Assembly: GCA_948435975.1 (NCBI GenBank)
Contig: CAOJHG010000049.1
Location: 1-9,412 of the forward strand
From: an uncultured Oscillibacter sp.
GTDB taxonomy: Bacteria; Bacillota; Clostridia; Oscillospirales; Oscillospiraceae
Reading direction: 5' to 3'
DNA length: 9,412 bases
Part shown: positions 6,592-9,412 of the stretch, in pieces
Layout: each line of letters starts with the position of its first letter
Position numbering within the stretch: position 1 is the stretch's first letter
Program-made: the position numbers and the translations under genes
Notes under the pieces: model-generated
The model's input: only the letters and a program-made list of their open reading frames with translations
Told to the model about the DNA's origin: nothing
Databases searched by the model: none

Positions 6592-7470
6592 ATGGCAACA
6601 AAAAAGCCCTCCGGTCTTGGCCGGGGGTTGGGCGCTCTCCTGGGGGACGACGTTTTAAAACCGGAAAGCGCGGGAAGCCTATATTTACCCATTTCACAGG
6701 TGGAAAGCTGTTCCTTCCAGCCACGGAAGAGCTTCGACGCCGGGGCCCTGGCAGAATTGGCGGACTCCATCCGGGAGCATGGCATCATCCAGCCTTTGAC
6801 CGTGCGGAAATTATCCTCTGGTTATTATCAGATTATTGCCGGTGAACGCCGCTGGAGGGCCGCACGTCTGGCAGGACTGCAAGAGGTCCCCGCGGTGGTA
6901 GTGGAAGCCGACGACCGGAAGGCATCTGAGCTGGCTTTGGTGGAAAATCTCCAGCGGGAAGACCTCAATCCCATGGAGGAGGCCGCCGGATTCCAGGTTC
7001 TTATCCAAAATTACCATATGACCCAGGAGGAAGCGGCCAAGCGTGTGGGAAAGTCCCGAAGTGCCGTGACAAATGCTCTGCGGCTTCTGGGACTGAATCC
7101 CTCCGTCCGGGAACTGGTGGAAAAGGGACAGGCCCGCGCACTCCTCTCCCTCCCCTCCGAGGCGCAGTCGAAAGCGGCTGACGCGGTCCTGAAAAGCGGA
7201 TTGTCCGTCCGGCAGACTGAGGCCCTGGTAAAGCGTCTGGCAGCAGAAAAAGAGGCGCCGGAGGAACTGCCCCCGCCCAAAGAGGTCGATTACGCCGCTG
7301 AGGCCCAGCGGGAGCTGTCCACCCAGCTTGGACGGGGCGTGCGTATTGTCACAGGACGGAAAAAGGGACGAATCGAGCTGGAATATTACGGTTTAGACGA
7401 CCTGAACGATCTCTTGGAAGCCCTGGCGCTTCTGCGGACCCGAAAGCAAGAGAAAGGACCCACGGTATGA
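6592..7470 (+). CDS. parB: Chromosome-partitioning protein ParB (Spo0J), parS-binding CTPase
   Basis: ParB binds parS, loads as a CTP-dependent sliding clamp, recruits SMC condensin and stimulates ParA ATPase. The 292-residue product opens with a basic segment and LGRGLGALL (from about residue 9), the ParA-stimulating N-terminal motif. The CTP-binding fold shows GERRWRAA (84-91) and ENLQREDLNPMEEA (118-131), both ParB signatures. A helix-turn-helix lies around residues 143-168 (TQEEAAKRVGKSRSAVTNAL), and a C-terminal dimerisation domain at about 235-292 carries a basic patch (GRKKGR). AAAGGAG precedes the ATG by 9 nt. The three parS sites at 5326, 5494 and 8524 are its expected targets. Its stop codon overlaps the start of the next gene (ATGA), so the two are probably translationally coupled. 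The call is very secure. Confidence 0.97.
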   Translation: MATKKPSGLGRGLGALLGDDVLKPESAGSLYLPISQVESCSFQPRKSFDAGALAELADSIREHGIIQPLTVRKLSSGYYQIIAGERRWRAARLAGLQEVPAVVVEADDRKASELALVENLQREDLNPMEEAAGFQVLIQNYHMTQEEAAKRVGKSRSAVTNALRLLGLNPSVRELVEKGQARALLSLPSEAQSKAADAVLKSGLSVRQTEALVKRLAAEKEAPEELPPPKEVDYAAEAQRELSTQLGRGVRIVTGRKKGRIELEYYGLDDLNDLLEALALLRTRKQEKGPTV

Positions 7471-8024
7471 AATTAGAAAAGCGCAGCAGCGGGGGCGGCG
7501 GAGAAAACCCATCCCCGGAATCTCCAGAGGACAATGCTCCTGTCGGCAAAAAGCCTGTTGTTATTTATATTTTAGTCTTATTTCTGGCGGCGTTCCTGCT
7601 CATGGGGATGTCCCTCCTGATGCACCAACGCAGCAATACGGAGGCAATTGGCCAGTTGAACGACTCGATTGCCGCCATTAAGGATGCGCAGACTGCGACA
7701 GACCGGGTAATCCAGCTTCAAGAGGAGCTTGACGAAACCAGGGAGCTTCTGGCGGAATTTGAAGACGCCGCCGAGACTGCCCGAAATCAGGCTTCCCTTG
7801 CGGATTACAACCTGGAGCGGACACAGGAGGCAATGGACTGGTTCTGGCAGTTAGATCATTACTACCTTCTGCAAGATATGGAGATGTGCGCCACGATCCT
7901 GGACGCCATGAACCAAAACAAAGAAAGCCCCATGGAGGAATACCTTTCCAGCAAAGCTGTGGAGCGCTATGAGGAAATTTGCGCGGCGCTCCAGGGCCAG
8001 GCGGACAGTGAAGAATCCTCATGA
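7467..8024 (+). CDS. Unknown membrane-anchored coiled-coil protein coupled to parB
   Basis: I do not recognise a named family. The 185-residue product has a hydrophilic Gly/Ser/Pro/Glu-rich N-terminus (1-28), a single hydrophobic segment at about 31-52 preceded by Lys28-Lys29, then a long Glu/Gln/Ala/Leu-rich helical region (about 58-120) with coiled-coil character. A compact C-terminal part follows, rich in aromatic residues around WFWQLDHYYLLQD, and then a helix-rich acidic tail. The positive-inside rule predicts the N-terminus in the cytoplasm and the coiled coil outside, although the low charge difference leaves the reverse possible. AAAGGA (7453-7458) lies 8 nt before the ATG. The ATG overlaps the parB stop by 4 nt, and the next (decayed) gene overlaps this one the same way, so it belongs to the par operon. 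It does not resemble the DUF4446 protein often found after parB in clostridia. A function in segregation or envelope anchoring is only inference from position. Confidence 0.8.
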   Translation: MKLEKRSSGGGGENPSPESPEDNAPVGKKPVVIYILVLFLAAFLLMGMSLLMHQRSNTEAIGQLNDSIAAIKDAQTATDRVIQLQEELDETRELLAEFEDAAETARNQASLADYNLERTQEAMDWFWQLDHYYLLQDMEMCATILDAMNQNKESPMEEYLSSKAVERYEEICAALQGQADSEESS

Positions 8025-8518
8025 ACCGCTGGAAAGCGATTATTACGGCAATTGCTCTGGTCCTTACAGCGGCAGGGGGATTCTAGCATTCCCGTCCGGT
8101 GAATATTTACAGCTTATCTCCGGGCATAAGGAAAGCTGATATTCTGCTTATCTTCCTCACGCGATATAACGCCTCCCCCACTGAAAACCCAAAGCCGTCT
8201 GAATGCCCTCACCCCAGAGTGGGTAAGCGTTTTGGAACTGCTTGAATCTTTACGGTTCCGCCGTCCCTCATGGAATCTGCTGCTTCAATTCCTGGATGAA
8301 ATCTATGTGACAGGCCGTCAGACGCATACAGGCGATGGAAGCTGACGCTTCACATGGACGGCAGGCAGGCGGACCACATAATGCTCCAATTCTTTATTGA
8401 TGAATGGACGTAACTCTCTCCCTGCTCCAACCGCAGCCTGACTCTCTGGATGGAAAACGGCCAGGACGCCGGAAACGCCCTCTCAGAAGCCCTCTGGCCC
8501 TTGCCGGAGGATAGCTAA
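8021..8518 (+). pseudogene. Decayed gene of the par operon (signal/anchor peptide plus unknown domain)
   Basis: An ATG at 8021 overlaps the previous stop (ATGA) and starts a hydrophobic anchor or signal-like peptide, MNRWKAIITAIALVLTAAGG, which stops at TAG 8084-8086. Beyond it, protein-like sequence continues in shifted frames. The frame starting at 8130 reads ITPPPLKTQSRLNALTPEW and then a Leu-rich stretch to FLDEIYVTGRQTHTGDGS, ending at TGA 8343. One base of shift later, from 8342, it reads LTLHMDGRQADHIMLQFFID to a TAA at 8411-8413. The same frame then goes on as NRSLTLWMENGQDAGNALSE and ends at TAA 8516-8518. At least two stops and two frameshifts therefore interrupt what was probably a protein of about 165 residues. 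The change at 8340-8344 fits loss of one G from a Trp codon (GSW to GS-stop). The family is unknown. The number of lesions argues against sequencing error. Confidence 0.72.
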
Positions 8519-8523
8519 CCCAC

Positions 8524-8539
8524 TGTTTCACGTGAAACA
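8524..8539. promoter_or_regulatory. parS: parS site 3 (perfect palindrome), upstream of serS
   Basis: TGTTTCACGTGAAACA is identical to site 2. It lies 6 nt after the end of the pseudogene and 42 nt before the serS start, in the only non-coding gap there. It is about 1.1 kb downstream of parB. No terminator was seen between the par operon and serS, and no convincing promoter in this 63-nt gap. Confidence 0.95.
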
Positions 8540-8581
8540 TTCCAAACAACATCATACTGACATAGAAGAGGAGAATGTACC

Positions 8582-9412
8582 ATGCTGGATATTCGTTTCA
8601 TTCGGGAAAACCCCGATCTTGTCCGAGAAAACATCAAAAAGAAGTTTCAGGACGCCAAGCTGCCCCTGGTAGATCTCGTCATAGACCTGGACGCCAAGCG
8701 CCGCACCGCTATCGCAGAGGCGGATCAGCTTCGCTCCAACCGCAACACCTTCTCCAAACAAATCGGTATACTGATGGGCCAGGCCAAAAAGGACCCCTCC
8801 AAGCTGGAGGAAGTCGAGGCCGTCAAGCAGCAGGTCACTCAGCAGGCTCAGCGTCTTGCCGAGCTGGAGAAGCAGGAAACCGAGCTGGAAGCGGAGCTCC
8901 ACAAGCATCTGCTTATAATCCCGCAAATGATTGATGATACCGTCCCCATTGGCAAGGACGACAGCGAAAACGTAGAAGTAGAGCGCTTTGGCGAGCCGGT
9001 AACGCCAGACTTTCCCATTCCCTACCACACAGATATCATGGAATCCTTTAACGGAATCGACCTGGACGCCGCTGGACGGGTCTCCGGAAGCGGCTTTTAC
9101 TACCTCTTGGGCGATATTGCCCGCCTCCACGAGGCCGTGCTGGCATATGGCCGGGATTTTATGATCGGAAAAGGCTTTATCTACTGCATTCCTCCCTTTA
9201 TGATTCACGGAAATGTTGTGGAAGGCGTCATGAGCCAAACCGACATGGATGGTATGATGTACAAAATCGAGGGCGAGGACCTTTACCTGATTGGCACCAG
9301 CGAACATTCCATGATTGGCCGCTTCATTGACCAAGTCCTTCCCAGCACCTCTCTTCCCCAGACCCTTACCTCTTATTCCCCCTGCTTCCGGAAGGAAAAG
9401 GGCTCCCATGGC
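8582..9412 (+). CDS. serS: Serine--tRNA ligase (5' part, runs off the window)
   Basis: SerRS is a class II aminoacyl-tRNA synthetase that charges tRNA-Ser (and tRNA-Sec) with serine in the cytoplasm. The frame is open from ATG 8582 to the last base: 277 residues of an expected 420-430. The N-terminus MLDIRFIRENPDLVRENI is classical for the family. Residues about 28-110 form the antiparallel coiled-coil arm that holds the tRNA-Ser variable arm. The catalytic domain follows, with the motif 1 region near SGSGFYYLLGDIARLHE (168-184), a GTSEH segment (238-242) at the place of the usual TxE serine-binding loop, and motif 2 CFRKEKGSHG with Arg270 and Glu272 at the very end. The GTSEHSMIG variant is, as I recall, common in clostridial SerRS. 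Motif 3 lies beyond the edge. AGAGGAG (8567-8573) is 8 nt from the ATG. I saw no T-box leader upstream. Confidence 0.94.
   Translation, partial: MLDIRFIRENPDLVRENIKKKFQDAKLPLVDLVIDLDAKRRTAIAEADQLRSNRNTFSKQIGILMGQAKKDPSKLEEVEAVKQQVTQQAQRLAELEKQETELEAELHKHLLIIPQMIDDTVPIGKDDSENVEVERFGEPVTPDFPIPYHTDIMESFNGIDLDAAGRVSGSGFYYLLGDIARLHEAVLAYGRDFMIGKGFIYCIPPFMIHGNVVEGVMSQTDMDGMMYKIEGEDLYLIGTSEHSMIGRFIDQVLPSTSLPQTLTSYSPCFRKEKGSHG

Noticed and set aside
5628..6788. 386-codon open frame on the - strand across parA and into parB
   Set aside because: It crosses the parA promoter-side leader, the spacer hairpins and the parB start, which carry clear + strand signals. Its translation is low-complexity and without family features.
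8524..8545. parS 3 as a terminator hairpin for the par operon
   Set aside because: The inverted repeat is perfect but has no loop to speak of and no T-run follows; it matches the ParB site exactly, which explains its symmetry.
8526..8558. Possible serS promoter using TTTCAC and CATACT
   Set aside because: The spacing is 21 nt and both elements are poor matches; the first is part of parS.
8575..8934. 119-codon + strand ORF overlapping the start of serS in another frame
   Set aside because: It is out of frame with the well-supported serS start at 8582 and reads as Arg/Ser/Gly-rich shadow sequence.
8552..9409. 285-codon open frame on the - strand opposite serS
   Set aside because: The + strand is an unmistakable serine--tRNA ligase; the antisense frame is a by-product of its composition.

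Overview
The window is a compact, GC-rich stretch of bacterial chromosome with almost every gene on the + strand. It suggests a rod-shaped, Gram-positive-type member of the Clostridia, probably an Oscillospiraceae/Flavonifractor-like gut anaerobe. This rests on three things: an mreC-mreD-PBP2 elongasome cluster, a Firmicutes-type parAB locus with Bacillus-type parS sites, and a serS of the kind I associate with clostridia. The taxonomic placement is inference from gene content and protein style, not a database match.

Layout. Positions 1-5324 read as one co-directional run: the 3' part of mreC, mreD (probably started at a CTG codon), a class B penicillin-binding protein of the PBP2/MrdA type, and a cytoplasmic GH13 neopullulanase/cyclomaltodextrinase-like enzyme. 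The gaps are short (about 50-60 nt) and the run closes with a strong intrinsic terminator at 5359-5425. The 342-nt intergenic region 5325-5666 holds two parS centromere sites (5326-5341 and 5494-5509), that terminator, a near-consensus sigma-A promoter (TTGCAA, 17 nt, TATAAT) and a leader hairpin in front of parA. Then come parA/soj (GTG start), a 160-nt spacer rich in hairpins, and parB/spo0J. A short membrane-anchored coiled-coil protein of unknown function overlaps parB by 4 nt. A further gene (8021-8518) overlapped this one in the same ATGA manner but is now a pseudogene with two in-frame stops and two frameshifts. A third parS (8524-8539) sits just before serS, which runs off the right edge.

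How it fits together. MreC, MreD and PBP2 build the lateral cell wall. ParA, ParB and the three parS sites form a chromosome segregation module, and a cluster of parS sites around parAB argues that this region lies close to the replication origin. The most interesting unexplained part is the parB-coupled membrane coiled-coil gene and the decayed gene after it. The GH13 gene looks like a metabolic passenger placed between the wall-synthesis operon and the segregation locus. I saw no transposase, CRISPR array, tRNA or rRNA in the window.
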